This document shows positions 19,088 through 27,733 of a stretch of 64,000 nt of DNA, piece by piece. The notes under the pieces are model-generated. The model ran no database searches and was not told where the DNA came from. It was given only the letters and a program-made list of their open reading frames with translations. Made by a program: the position numbers and the translations under genes. Every line of letters begins with the position of its first letter. The first letter of the stretch is position 1. The stretch spans positions 1 through 64,000 of the forward strand of contig CALSPA010000006.1 of the NCBI GenBank assembly GCA_943788115.1, in the 5' to 3' direction. The stretch is from an uncultured Flavobacteriales bacterium (lineage in GTDB: Bacteria > Bacteroidota > Bacteroidia > Flavobacteriales_D > Parvicellaceae).

Positions 19088-19783
19088 ATGAAAAAAAAAT
19101 TGGTCATTTTTTCTGGTGCAGGTGTAAGTGCTGAAAGTGGATTAGACACATTCAGAGATGATGGAGGAATATGGGCAAATTACGACATTAATGATGTAGC
19201 CACTCCGGAAGCGTGGTTGAAAAACCCAAACTTAGTCTTGGATTTTTACAATACAAGGCGAAGAATTGCCTCTGATGCAAACCCTAATATTGCACATAAA
19301 GAAATTGCTAAATTAGAAGACATATTAGATGTAACAGTAATTACTCAGAACATTGACAATCTTCATGAAAGAGGAGGTTCATCTAAGGTTATTCATTTAC
19401 ACGGAGAAGTTGACAAAGTTAGAAGCACAGGAACTGATGAAGTTTATCTTCAGGGTGTTGACCCACTATTATTTGGGGATGTTTGCCCAAATGGACATCA
19501 ATTACGTCCTCATATAGTGTGGTTTGGAGAACAAGTTCCCAACCTAACAATTGCCGAAAAAGTTATTTCAGAAGCTGATTTTTTGATTGTTATAGGCACT
19601 TCATTAAATGTATATCCAGCAGCTGGTTTGATTCACGCTGCAAGTGATAGTGCACCAAAGTATTTAGTAGACCCATCAGATAACATTAAAATTTCTAAAA
19701 TTGAAAATTTAAAAATATTTAAAGAAAAAGCCACTATTGGCATTCCTAAAGTGGCTGAATTAATTAGGAAAGAATTTCGTTAA
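19088..19783 (+). CDS. cobB: NAD-dependent protein deacylase (sirtuin, CobB type)
   Basis: A 231-residue Sir2-family enzyme that removes acyl groups from lysine using NAD. Motifs are FSGAGVSAESGLDTFRD, TQNIDNLHERGG, the catalytic histidine in VIHLHGEVDKVRS and VIGTSLNVYPAAGL. The Tyr-x-x-Arg in LDFYNTRRR is the SIRT5-like signature linked to succinyl and malonyl lysine. The zinc-ribbon cysteines of E. coli CobB are absent apart from one Cys in GDVCPNGHQLRPHIVW, which is common in Bacteroidota versions. It is divergent from maeB. Its last codons overlap the convergent T9SS gene by 4 bp and contain that gene's terminator. Confidence 0.95.
   Translation: MKKKLVIFSGAGVSAESGLDTFRDDGGIWANYDINDVATPEAWLKNPNLVLDFYNTRRRIASDANPNIAHKEIAKLEDILDVTVITQNIDNLHERGGSSKVIHLHGEVDKVRSTGTDEVYLQGVDPLLFGDVCPNGHQLRPHIVWFGEQVPNLTIAEKVISEADFLIVIGTSLNVYPAAGLIHAASDSAPKYLVDPSDNIKISKIENLKIFKEKATIGIPKVAELIRKEFR
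19719..19756 (-). terminator. Rho-independent terminator for the minus-strand T9SS gene, inside cobB
   Basis: On the minus strand, AGCCACT (19756-19750) pairs perfectly with AGTGGCT (19735-19729) across a 14-base loop and is followed by TTTTTCTTT. This would end transcription of the gene at 19780-20592. The hairpin is entirely within the C-terminal codons of the convergent cobB gene. Confidence 0.65.
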
Positions 19784-20592
19784 TGCTTTACAATTAATCT
19801 TTCTGTTTGAATAGTTGTTGAACCATTTTCTAAGGAAACGATATAGATTCCTTGCTTTAAATCCAAAAGTTCTAGTTCTGCAAAAGAATTCTCGAAAGAA
19901 GATATATTTTTTTCAATTACTTTTTTACCAATTATATCAACTATGGATATAGTATAATTAAGAGAATTTTCTTGTATACCATTCATTTCAATCCTAACTA
20001 TGTCATTTGCAGGGTTAGGAAAGAGTTTAAAATCAGGTTTAGCAAGACTGATTTCATCAGAAACAGAGCATGGTCCAGAAGTGTGAATAAACCTAACAGT
20101 AACACTAGCTAAAGGAGTGTTCAAGTCATTTTCATCATACCATTCATATCTCATTAATGAGCACCCATCAATATTCATGGGTTTATAATGGGCAGTAAAT
20201 GATTTGATAGTATCCAACCCTGAGCTAACACCATTGGCGCCTAAAGTTTCAGTCATTTGGCTACCTCCAACGGTTACAAAAGCAGAAGGATTAACTCCTG
20301 CAACATCATAATTCAATGGACATATTTTCCAACAAGTAACATTTTCAGTTCCTGAAAGAACATCCACTTCAATTTTTTTACACTTCAATGTAATTGCTTG
20401 AGCTGAGGTATTAATTACCCATAATGATTTATCCAGTTCGAAATCACTTGCAAGTCCTGTTTCATCAAGAGTAAGATTATTAACATCTGCACTGATATTA
20501 TCAGGCTCAACAATGATTATAGGATTAACAATTTGAGATTGAAAAGGCAAGACACCTACAAATAATGTTACTAGTAAAATTAAATTTTTCAT
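19780..20592 (-). CDS. secreted protein with T9SS type A sorting domain
   Basis: A 270-residue exported protein of unknown function. It has a signal peptide (MKNLILLVTLFVGVLPFQSQ), then a roughly 160-residue region with four cysteines (CKKIEVDVLS, CWKICPLNYD, DGCSLMRYEWYD), and a C-terminal T9SS sorting domain from about residue 190 (FKLFPNPANDIVRIEM to GIYIVSLENG and ERLIVKH). The middle reads like a small beta-sandwich, perhaps an immunoglobulin-like or cell-surface domain; I cannot name it. The cargo would leave through SprA and be anchored at the cell surface. An inverted repeat sits 28 bp upstream of its start and a terminator follows it. Confidence 0.85.
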   Translation of the reverse strand: MKNLILLVTLFVGVLPFQSQIVNPIIIVEPDNISADVNNLTLDETGLASDFELDKSLWVINTSAQAITLKCKKIEVDVLSGTENVTCWKICPLNYDVAGVNPSAFVTVGGSQMTETLGANGVSSGLDTIKSFTAHYKPMNIDGCSLMRYEWYDENDLNTPLASVTVRFIHTSGPCSVSDEISLAKPDFKLFPNPANDIVRIEMNGIQENSLNYTISIVDIIGKKVIEKNISSFENSFAELELLDLKQGIYIVSLENGSTTIQTERLIVKH

Positions 20593-20619
20593 GCTTTTTT
20601 TTAATATCTTTAACTAATT

Positions 20620-20647
20620 AGACAACCTTAACATATTAAAGTTGTCT
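20620..20647. promoter_or_regulatory. 12-bp inverted repeat in a divergent intergenic region
   Basis: AGACAACCTTAA and TTAAAGTTGTCT face each other across a 4-base centre, with one position mismatched (a G-U pair in RNA). It lies just upstream of the minus-strand T9SS gene. No T-run follows on either strand, so it is more likely an operator or leader hairpin than a terminator. Confidence 0.45.
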
Positions 20648-20690
20648 AAAGGTAAGGTAAATAAGTATTACTTTATTTGTTAGATTAAAA

Positions 20691-20742
20691 AATCAAACCT
20701 AAACTATTTTTAAATAGGATTCCAATAATAAAAGGTTTGATT
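20691..20742. promoter_or_regulatory. nested inverted repeat upstream of the secreted thioredoxin gene
   Basis: AATCAAACCT at 20691-20700 is the exact complement of AGGTTTGATT at 20733-20742. Between them sits a second palindrome, CTATTT-TT-AAATAG (20704-20717). The structure ends 70 bp before the start of the thioredoxin-T9SS gene. It could be a structured 5' leader or a protein-binding site. Confidence 0.4.
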
Positions 20743-20812
20743 GTTTTAAATTAGATAAATGAATATTACATTTACGATATATAAATTAAAATGTTTAACT
20801 GAATTAACTATT

Positions 20813-22282
20813 ATGAAAAAAATTTTATTCTCTTTAACTGTTGCTTTAGGTCTTTTTGGATCTGTTAACGCACAGTTTCCTGACGGGACACTTTGTCCTG
20901 ATTTTACTGGTACCGATATTAACGGTAACACGCACAATCTTTATACTTATCTAGACGCAGGATACACTGTTGTTGTAGATATCTCTGCTACTTGGTGTGG
21001 TCCATGTTGGAGTTACCACACAGGTGGCGCATTAGAAGATTTATGGATGGATCATGGTCCTACAGGTGGAACTGGAGTTAGCGCTTCAACTACTAATGAT
21101 GTTATCGTTCTTTGGGTAGAAGGTGATGGATCAACTGGTTTAGCTGAATTAAACGGATCTGGAAATACACAAGGTGACTGGGTATCTGGAACAAACTTCC
21201 CGATTATTGATGATGCAGCTATTGCTCAAACATTAAATATTGCATATTACCCAACTATTTACACTATTTATCCAGATAGATATTTAGAAGAAAGTGGTCA
21301 AGGTGGTACTACATATGCTAACATCTCTGGAAACATTGGAAATCATACAGGTTCAACTGGTGTTGACGCTGGTTTATTTAGCTATACCGGTGAAACTGTT
21401 GCTTGTGGTAACTTAGATGTTGCAGTTTTGGTTCAAAATAAAGGTTCTCAATCTTTATCTGCTGGTGATATAACTGTTAATGTTATGTCTGGTGGTTCAA
21501 CTATTGGATCTGCTACAAACTCAACTACTTTAGCACAATGGGATACTGAATCAGTAACTATTCCTGTTTCTCTTTCAAGTGCTGCAACAATTTCTATTGA
21601 AACTGTTGCTACTGGTGATGTTAATACTGCTAATAACACACTTTCTCAAGCAATTGGATTTGCAACTCCAGGAAACGGAGACCTAACATTTGAATTGCTT
21701 TTAGATAATTATGCTTCTGAAACATCTTGGGAATTTAAAAATTCTGGTGGAACTACTCTAGAGTCTGGTGGTCCATACGCTGCTGGAGACAACAATACAA
21801 CTAAAACTTTTACTTTAGCTGTGCCTGCTGATGATTGCTACTCTGTAACAATTTTAGATAGCTATGGTGACGGTCTTGGTGCTGCACAATGGGGTGGAAC
21901 TGATGGTTCGTGGACTATTACTGATGCAAATGGAACTACTATTTCTTCAGGATCAGGTGATTTCGGAGATTCTAATACAGACAAAATGGACATGACGTTC
22001 TCAGCTGTTGGTTTAGAAGAAAGTGGAATTAATGAACTTTCTATTTATCCAAATCCAATAAACAACATTGCTACTGTATCTTTCAACGTTGAAGGTATGG
22101 AAAGAACTTCTATTGAAGTTTTCAATACAATTGGTCAAAATGTTCAATCTATTGATTTAGGTGTTGTTTCTGGAAATCAGTTAGTAAAATTAAATGCTAC
22201 TGATCTTTCATCTGGATTTTATTTAATAAACATTAAATCAGGTTCTAAAACTGTTACTACTAGAGTTACAGTTAACAAATAA
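20813..22282 (+). CDS. secreted thioredoxin-fold protein with T9SS sorting domain
   Basis: A 489-residue exported protein. After the signal peptide (MKKILFSLTVALGLFGSVNAQ) comes a thioredoxin-like domain (about residues 22-170) with the redox motif SATWCGPCWSYH. Next are a CARDB-like beta domain (LDVAVLVQNKGSQSL, about 195-285) and a second beta domain with DDCYSVTILDSYGDGLG (about 290-400). The T9SS type A sorting domain begins LSIYPNPINNIATV and ends TTRVTVNK. It is therefore a surface-displayed or released disulfide-active protein. I placed the start at 20813 because the signal peptide begins there; the ATG at 20759 would add 18 residues with no signal character. Strong terminator downstream. 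It heads a run of thiol-disulfide genes. Confidence 0.9.
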   Translation: MKKILFSLTVALGLFGSVNAQFPDGTLCPDFTGTDINGNTHNLYTYLDAGYTVVVDISATWCGPCWSYHTGGALEDLWMDHGPTGGTGVSASTTNDVIVLWVEGDGSTGLAELNGSGNTQGDWVSGTNFPIIDDAAIAQTLNIAYYPTIYTIYPDRYLEESGQGGTTYANISGNIGNHTGSTGVDAGLFSYTGETVACGNLDVAVLVQNKGSQSLSAGDITVNVMSGGSTIGSATNSTTLAQWDTESVTIPVSLSSAATISIETVATGDVNTANNTLSQAIGFATPGNGDLTFELLLDNYASETSWEFKNSGGTTLESGGPYAAGDNNTTKTFTLAVPADDCYSVTILDSYGDGLGAAQWGGTDGSWTITDANGTTISSGSGDFGDSNTDKMDMTFSAVGLEESGINELSIYPNPINNIATVSFNVEGMERTSIEVFNTIGQNVQSIDLGVVSGNQLVKLNATDLSSGFYLINIKSGSKTVTTRVTVNK

Positions 22283-22302
22283 TACAACTTTTTGTAATCT
22301 TA

Positions 22303-22330
22303 AAAAGGCGGGGAATCCCGCCTTTTTTTA
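22303..22330 (+). terminator. Rho-independent terminator after the thioredoxin-T9SS gene
   Basis: AAAAAGGCGGG-GAAT-CCCGCCTTTTTTTA: a GC-rich seven-pair stem with a short loop and a T-run, beginning 20 bp after the stop codon. It separates the thioredoxin-T9SS gene from the TlpA-like gene downstream. Confidence 0.9.
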
Positions 22331-22423
22331 TTACATAAAAGATTTAAAACTCCAACATAATTTCCATATTGAGTTTTAAAAAAGAAAAACATATTATCTA
22401 AAACATTATTTTTACGATATAAA

Positions 22424-22431
22424 TAAGTTTG
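22424..22431 (+). promoter_or_regulatory. candidate -7 box for the TlpA-like/DUF6029/Omp28 genes
   Basis: TAAGTTTG matches TAnnTTTG and lies 43 bp before the ATG at 22475, just after the strong terminator of the preceding gene. I see no convincing -33 TTG. The 11-mer TTTACGATATA just upstream (22411) also occurs upstream of the thioredoxin-T9SS gene (20771). Confidence 0.45.
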
Positions 22432-22474
22432 GTTTGATTATTGAATTACGACAAGCAACCATTAAAAAAAAAAC

Positions 22475-22970
22475 ATGAAAAAGTATCTTATATTATTATT
22501 AATTACATTATTTACGGTAGCTAATTCGACAGCTCAATCAAAAAAACTTCCATCTGTAAAATTAAAAGATTTAAGTGGTAAATCTGTTGATCATGTCTGC
22601 TCTCAAAAATGATGGCAAACCTATTATTATTAGCTTTTGGGCAACTTGGTGTAAGCCTTGTAAAGTTGAATTGAATACCATTGCTGAAGATTACGATGAT
22701 TGGGTTGATGAAACTGGTGTTCATCTTGTTGCAATTTCAATTGATGACGCTAGATCATCTACAAGAGTTGAACCATATGTAAACGCTCAAGGATGGGACT
22801 ATTCTGTTCTTCTTGATCCTAATGGAGATTTCAAAAGAGCCATGAATGTTAACAATGTTCCTCATACTTTTCTTGTTGACGGAAATGGAAATGTTGTTTG
22901 GGACCACAACAACTACTCTCCTGGAGACGAAAAAGAACTGTACAAAGAGGTTCTTAAAATATCTAAATGA
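22475..22970 (+). CDS. TlpA-like exported thioredoxin-family protein, one frameshift
   Basis: About 164 residues: signal peptide (MKKYLILLLITLFTVANSTAQ), then a TlpA/ResA-like thioredoxin domain with the redox motif SFWATWCKPCKVEL and the cis-proline region NNVPHTFLVDGNG. It acts in the periplasm, probably reducing or oxidising exported proteins. The frame is broken near 22596: GKSVD is followed by one extra base before MSALKNDGKP. The total length (496 nt) is one over a multiple of three, which fits a single inserted base. A start at 22575 would lose the signal peptide and is not credible. It overlaps the DUF6029 gene by 4 bp. Confidence 0.88.
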
Positions 22971-24649
22971 AAATAAAATCATTATTAATTCTAGGGACAT
23001 TAGCAATGTCTAATTATTATTATTGTCAAAACAATGACAAACCTGTAGATGCTGGAACGTTTAGTGGAAACATTCAAGCTATATCTCAATATTACCAAGA
23101 AGATTCGCTGATAAATGCTGCTTTACCCGACCACATTATGGGGTTTAATGGATTTACGAATCTCAATTACAATAGAGGTAATTTCTCTGCTGGTGTTAGA
23201 TTTGAATCCTATCTTAATACATTAGAAGGATACCCTACTACATTTCAGGGTACAGGAATGGGCTATCGTTTTGCAAATTGGAAAAATGAAGACTTGGACA
23301 TTACCATTGGAAGTTTCTATGAACAATATGGAAGTGGAATGATATTAAGAGCTTATGAAGAAAGACAGCTAGGAATTGATAATGCTCTTGATGGGGTAAA
23401 AGTTAAATATAATCCTTATAAAGGAATTTACCTTAAGGGATTAGTTGGAAAGCAGCGACATTTATTTAATGATGGACTCACTAATGGAAATGGTATTATT
23501 AGAGGGTTTGATGGAGAAATTGACATCAATGAACTTCTAGATTCTTTAAATGATTCTAAGTTTAGGCTAACTATTGGAGGAAGTTTTGTTAGTAAATTCA
23601 ATGATGACAACAACACTCCAGATTTCATATTGCCAAAAAATGTTGGTTCTTATGCTGCAAGATTTGGGATGCGCTATTCAAAATTTAGATTTTCTGGTGA
23701 ATATGTATATAAAATTAATGACCCTTATCCATATAATTTAGATGACCGCTTTAATTACATTTACAAAAATGGTGAAGGATTACTTTTAAACCTTGGGTAT
23801 TCTAAAAAAGGGTTTGCAGTTGATTTATCGGCCAAACACATGGACAATATGTTGTGGAGGTCTACTAATGTAAGAGTAGGCCCAACTGATCTTATGATTG
23901 GATATTTACCAGCTCAATGCAAGCAACACACTTACAATTTGGCAGCAACATTATACCCATATGCAACCAATTTTTTTGGGGAAATTTCTTATCAACTAGA
24001 TGTTTTATATAAAATCCCTAAAAAGACTCTTTTAGGAGGGAAATATGGCACATCTATTTCCATGAATTTGGCAACTGCATATGTTCCTGAAAGAACTTTT
24101 ATTGACGACTTGAGTAGTTCTAGAAACAGCTATCAAACGTCTTTATTTTCCATGAGTGATAGTATACTATACCAAGATTTTAACATTGAAATTAAGAGGA
24201 AAATAAATAAAAAATTAAAATTCAACATTAACTATTTTAATTTCATTTTTAATGATGATGCTGTTAAGGTTGCAGAGTATTACAAAATGATTTATGCTCA
24301 GATAGCAGTAATTGATTTATCTTATAAAATAAATGACCACCATTCTCTAAGATTTGAGACTCAAGCCATGTGGACTCAACAACATAAAGGGAATTGGTTT
24401 TTTGGACAAATAGAATATACTTTCAGTCCTCATTGGTATGTGGCAGTTTTGGATCAATACAATTATGGGAATCCTGTTGCTGAACAAAGGCTTCATTATG
24501 CACTAGTTTCTGCAGGTTATATTAATGGTCCACATCGTTTTTCTATGCAATATGGGAGACAAAGAGCAGGTGTGTTTTGTGTAGGAGGTGTTTGCAGAGC
24601 TGTTCCTGCATCTAATGGTCTAACATTTACCTTAACATCAAGCTTCTAA
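22967..24649 (+). CDS. DUF6029-family outer-membrane beta-barrel protein
   Basis: A 560-residue protein with a signal peptide (about residues 1-20, ending YYYCQ) followed by alternating hydrophobic beta strands, and a last strand ending in Phe (GLTFTLTSSF), as in outer-membrane barrels. I recognise the overall pattern (FSGNIQAISQYYQ, GNFSAGVRFESYLN, QYGSGMILRAYEER) as the DUF6029 family of Bacteroidota. Its substrate is unknown. It overlaps the TlpA-like gene by 4 bp and precedes the Omp28-type gene by 2 bp. The three are one transcript and probably work together at the outer membrane. Confidence 0.82.
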   Translation: MKIKSLLILGTLAMSNYYYCQNNDKPVDAGTFSGNIQAISQYYQEDSLINAALPDHIMGFNGFTNLNYNRGNFSAGVRFESYLNTLEGYPTTFQGTGMGYRFANWKNEDLDITIGSFYEQYGSGMILRAYEERQLGIDNALDGVKVKYNPYKGIYLKGLVGKQRHLFNDGLTNGNGIIRGFDGEIDINELLDSLNDSKFRLTIGGSFVSKFNDDNNTPDFILPKNVGSYAARFGMRYSKFRFSGEYVYKINDPYPYNLDDRFNYIYKNGEGLLLNLGYSKKGFAVDLSAKHMDNMLWRSTNVRVGPTDLMIGYLPAQCKQHTYNLAATLYPYATNFFGEISYQLDVLYKIPKKTLLGGKYGTSISMNLATAYVPERTFIDDLSSSRNSYQTSLFSMSDSILYQDFNIEIKRKINKKLKFNINYFNFIFNDDAVKVAEYYKMIYAQIAVIDLSYKINDHHSLRFETQAMWTQQHKGNWFFGQIEYTFSPHWYVAVLDQYNYGNPVAEQRLHYALVSAGYINGPHRFSMQYGRQRAGVFCVGGVCRAVPASNGLTFTLTSSF

Positions 24650-24651
24650 TT

Positions 24652-25563
24652 ATGAAAAAAATATTTCCACTTTTATTTTTGCTTGCTATTGTATTTCAAA
24701 GCTGCGATCATATTGAGAATCCTATTCCAGAAACAAGTGCTATAAATTGGGATTTATACCCTTTTGACACCATTGCCAACCCTTACCCTTGGCCGGTTTG
24801 GACTAGCAACACAAATACAGTTAAAAGAATATTACTAGAAGATTTCACAGGTCACACCTGTACAAATTGCCCTGCAGCAGCTACAATAGCAAAACAATTA
24901 GAAGATGACAACGTTGGTAAAGTAATTGTCGCATCTGTTCATGCAAGTCCAAGTGGAACTTTTCAGGCTGTTCAACTTCCAGAATTTGTTACCGATTTTC
25001 AAACAACTGCTGGAAATATTTATGTTAATGAAATGGAAAACTTTCTTGGTAATCCAATGGGAACAGTTAATAGAACATCTAATGGTTTTGCAGGTTCTGT
25101 TTGGTTTTTTGACAGTGATTGGTCAAGTGCTGTTACCAACGAATTAGCAGGCTCATTAATTGCAAATATTCAGCTTGAATACAATTATTACCCTCAAACA
25201 AATGGTCTTTTCATTCATACTGAATCCGAATTTAACAGCTCTTTAACTGGAGATTACAATTTAATAATTTACCTCATCAGAGATGCTGTTGAAGCTCCCC
25301 AAAAACTAAACAATGGTACTACTGAAGAAGAGTATGAACATCATGCTGTATTAACTGACAACATTAATGGAACTTGGGGAGATGCAATAGTGAATGGGAG
25401 TGTGAATGCTGGAGATAAATTTTACAATGACTATTCTTATCAGCTAACAGATCCTAATAATGACTCTACTTTTGATATTAGTAATTTATCACTTATTGCC
25501 TATTTATGTGATAGAAGTACTTATGAAGTTATACAAGTAATTAAAACCGAACTAACACCCTAA
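24652..25563 (+). CDS. Omp28-related outer-membrane lipoprotein with thioredoxin-like fold
   Basis: A 303-residue protein with a lipoprotein signal (LLAIVFQSC, acylated Cys at about residue 18). Its Omp28-like domain begins KRILLEDFTGHTCTNCPAA; the CTNC pair forms a CxxC motif at the start of a thioredoxin-like fold. It then continues with VIVASVHASPSGTF and a beta-rich C-terminal part. Omp28 was described as a surface protein of Porphyromonas gingivalis; its biochemical function is not settled. It is the third gene of the TlpA-like, DUF6029, Omp28 transcript. Its stop overlaps the convergent lpxA stop by 4 bp. Confidence 0.87.
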   Translation: MKKIFPLLFLLAIVFQSCDHIENPIPETSAINWDLYPFDTIANPYPWPVWTSNTNTVKRILLEDFTGHTCTNCPAAATIAKQLEDDNVGKVIVASVHASPSGTFQAVQLPEFVTDFQTTAGNIYVNEMENFLGNPMGTVNRTSNGFAGSVWFFDSDWSSAVTNELAGSLIANIQLEYNYYPQTNGLFIHTESEFNSSLTGDYNLIIYLIRDAVEAPQKLNNGTTEEEYEHHAVLTDNINGTWGDAIVNGSVNAGDKFYNDYSYQLTDPNNDSTFDISNLSLIAYLCDRSTYEVIQVIKTELTP

Positions 25564-26336
25564 CTTAATCCTCTCATTATACCCTTTGTAGAGCTTCTAA
25601 TAAAGTCAAGTATAACTTGTTTCTCATCTGATTGTGGCAACTCTAATTCAGCTACTTTAATAGCTGTAGATATATTGCTGTTTTGAACATAAATAACCCT
25701 GTAAGCATCTTCAATATTCATAATTTGCTGATCACTATAGCCTCTCCTTCTTAATCCAACAGTATTTACTCCAACATATGAAAGAGGTTCTCTTGCTGCT
25801 TTAACAAAAGGTGGAACATTTTTTCTAACTAACGAACCTCCTGCAACAAAAGAATGAGCACCAATGTGGACAAATTGCTGAGTTCCAACCATACCTTCAA
25901 TAATAACCCAGTCATCAATTGTAATGTGACCAGCAAGTTGTGTTGAATTAGCTATTATTACATTGTTTCCAATTATACAATCATGAGCTACATGAACATA
26001 AGCCATAAGCAAGCAATTACTACCGACAATGGTTTTATGCCTATCAGTTGTTCCTTTGTGAACTGTAACAAATTCCCTAATCGTGGTATTGTTTCCTATT
26101 TCAGTAGTTGTGAACTCACCTTTATATTTTAAATCTTGTGATACAGCAGAAATTACAGCTCCAGGGTAAATCTTACAGTTTTCACCTATTCTGGCCCCAT
26201 CCATAATAACAACATTTGAACCGATCCAGGTACCATCACCAATTACTACATCAGCAGAAATTGATGCAAAAGGATCTATAACAACACCTTCACCAATTTT
26301 AGCATCTTTATGAATATATGACAAATCTCTACTCAT
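25560..26336 (-). CDS. lpxA: acyl-ACP--UDP-N-acetylglucosamine O-acyltransferase
   Basis: A 258-residue left-handed beta-helix enzyme that performs the first step of lipid A synthesis. Hexapeptide repeats run from IHKDAKIGEGVVIDPFA through GTDRHKTIVGSNCLLMAYVHVAHDCIIGNNVI; the catalytic histidine is in the AYVHVAHDC stretch. The helical C-terminal part begins NTVGLRRRGYS. Length is normal. It overlaps lpxC/fabZ by one base and is the last of three consecutive lipid A genes on this strand. Confidence 0.97.
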   Translation of the reverse strand: MSRDLSYIHKDAKIGEGVVIDPFASISADVVIGDGTWIGSNVVIMDGARIGENCKIYPGAVISAVSQDLKYKGEFTTTEIGNNTTIREFVTVHKGTTDRHKTIVGSNCLLMAYVHVAHDCIIGNNVIIANSTQLAGHITIDDWVIIEGMVGTQQFVHIGAHSFVAGGSLVRKNVPPFVKAAREPLSYVGVNTVGLRRRGYSDQQIMNIEDAYRVIYVQNSNISTAIKVAELELPQSDEKQVILDFIRSSTKGIMRGLS

Positions 26337-27733
26337 TACTCTCTATCTTTTACAACCTGAGCTAACATATCCGCTTCAATACAAACCTCTCCATTTACAT
26401 AACCCTTACCACCCATATGAACTAATCCTCTTCTTATTGGAGATATTAACTTTAATTCAAAGACAATAGTATCACCAGGTATAACTTTTTTCTTAAACTT
26501 TACATTATCTATCTTCATAAAGTAAGTAGAATAAAGATGTGGATCTTCAACCTTAGACAGAGAAAAAATCCCACCAGTTTGAGCCATCGCTTCGATTTGT
26601 AACACACCAGGCATTACTGGATTTCCAGGGAAATGACCAGTAAATTGAGGCTCGTTCATTGTAACATTTTTAACACCAATAATAGTGTCGTCAGTAATTT
26701 CCATCACTTTATCTACAAGTAAAAAAGGATACCGATGAGGAAGCATTTTTTCAATATCATTAATATCGTAAACTGGTTTTTTTGTTAAATCAAATTTCTT
26801 TCCTTGTTTGTTTTGCTTCTTCATAATTTCTTTAATAATTTTCGCAAAAGATATATTACCTGAATGTCCTGGTCTAGCAGCTAAAATATGCCCTTTTATT
26901 GGTTTACCAACCAATGCTAAATCTCCAATAATATCTAGTAACTTGTGTCTTGCTGGCTCATTAATGTATTTTAATTCACAATTATTTAATGTATTCCCCT
27001 TTATTTGAATATCTAAATGCTCTTTACCTAATAATCTAGCTAATTCATCCAATTCTTCTTGGGCTACTTCTTCTCTTTCAACAAGAACAATTGCATTGTC
27101 AATGTCACCACCTTTAATTAGACCAGCTTTTGCTAGGCCTTCTAGTTCTCTTAAAAAAACAAATGTTCTACATGGGGATATTTGCTCTTTAAATTCACCT
27201 AAATGATACATACTAGCATGCTGAGTACCCAATGCTATTGAATCATAATCTACCATTACAGTCACCCTAAAGTCATCATATGGTATTGCTAAAATTTCGA
27301 TTCCTTTTTCTAAGTCTTCAAATGGTTGGTTTTCTTTAAATTCAAAATATTCTCTGTCCGCATTTTGTTCAACAATACCAACTTTTTCTATTTCATTTAC
27401 AAATAATAATGCACTCCCATCTAAAATCGGAACCTCTAAAGCGTCTAATTTTATAAGCGCATTGTCAACTTGCAATCCAAATAGAGCCGCTAATAAATGC
27501 TCTGTAGTACATACTTTTACTCCATTTTTTTCAAGAGTAGTACCTCTTTTTGTATCAGTAACTAAATCTGCATCGGCAGGAATTATTGGGTGTCCTTCAA
27601 TATCGATACGTTGAAATTTATACCCATGATTTTCTGGTGCCGGTTCAATTGTAACAGTAACTTTCTCTCCTGTATGAAGACCTTGACCTGAAAGAGAAAA
27701 TGCTTTTTTAAGTGTTCTTTGTTTATCCCCCAT
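26336..27733 (-). CDS. lpxC: bifunctional UDP-3-O-acyl-N-acetylglucosamine deacetylase / 3-hydroxyacyl-ACP dehydratase
   Basis: A 465-residue fusion found across the Bacteroidota. Residues 1 to about 310 are LpxC (KAFSLSGQGLHTGEKV, the zinc-binding His in CTTEHLLAALFGL, then HKLLDIIGDLAL and ARPGHSGN). A short Lys-rich linker leads to FabZ (about 320-465) with EKMLPHRYPFLLVDKV and the catalytic GHFPGNPVMPGVLQIEAMAQ. It combines the committed step of lipid A synthesis with the dehydratase that competes for the same hydroxyacyl-ACP pool. It overlaps lpxD by 11 bp and lpxA by one base. Confidence 0.97.
   Translation of the reverse strand: MGDKQRTLKKAFSLSGQGLHTGEKVTVTIEPAPENHGYKFQRIDIEGHPIIPADADLVTDTKRGTTLEKNGVKVCTTEHLLAALFGLQVDNALIKLDALEVPILDGSALLFVNEIEKVGIVEQNADREYFEFKENQPFEDLEKGIEILAIPYDDFRVTVMVDYDSIALGTQHASMYHLGEFKEQISPCRTFVFLRELEGLAKAGLIKGGDIDNAIVLVEREEVAQEELDELARLLGKEHLDIQIKGNTLNNCELKYINEPARHKLLDIIGDLALVGKPIKGHILAARPGHSGNISFAKIIKEIMKKQNKQGKKFDLTKKPVYDINDIEKMLPHRYPFLLVDKVMEITDDTIIGVKNVTMNEPQFTGHFPGNPVMPGVLQIEAMAQTGGIFSLSKVEDPHLYSTYFMKIDNVKFKKKVIPGDTIVFELKLISPIRRGLVHMGGKGYVNGEVCIEADMLAQVVKDRE

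Noticed and set aside
20759-20812. ATG at 20759 for the thioredoxin-T9SS gene
   Set aside because: It would bury the signal peptide behind 18 extra residues.
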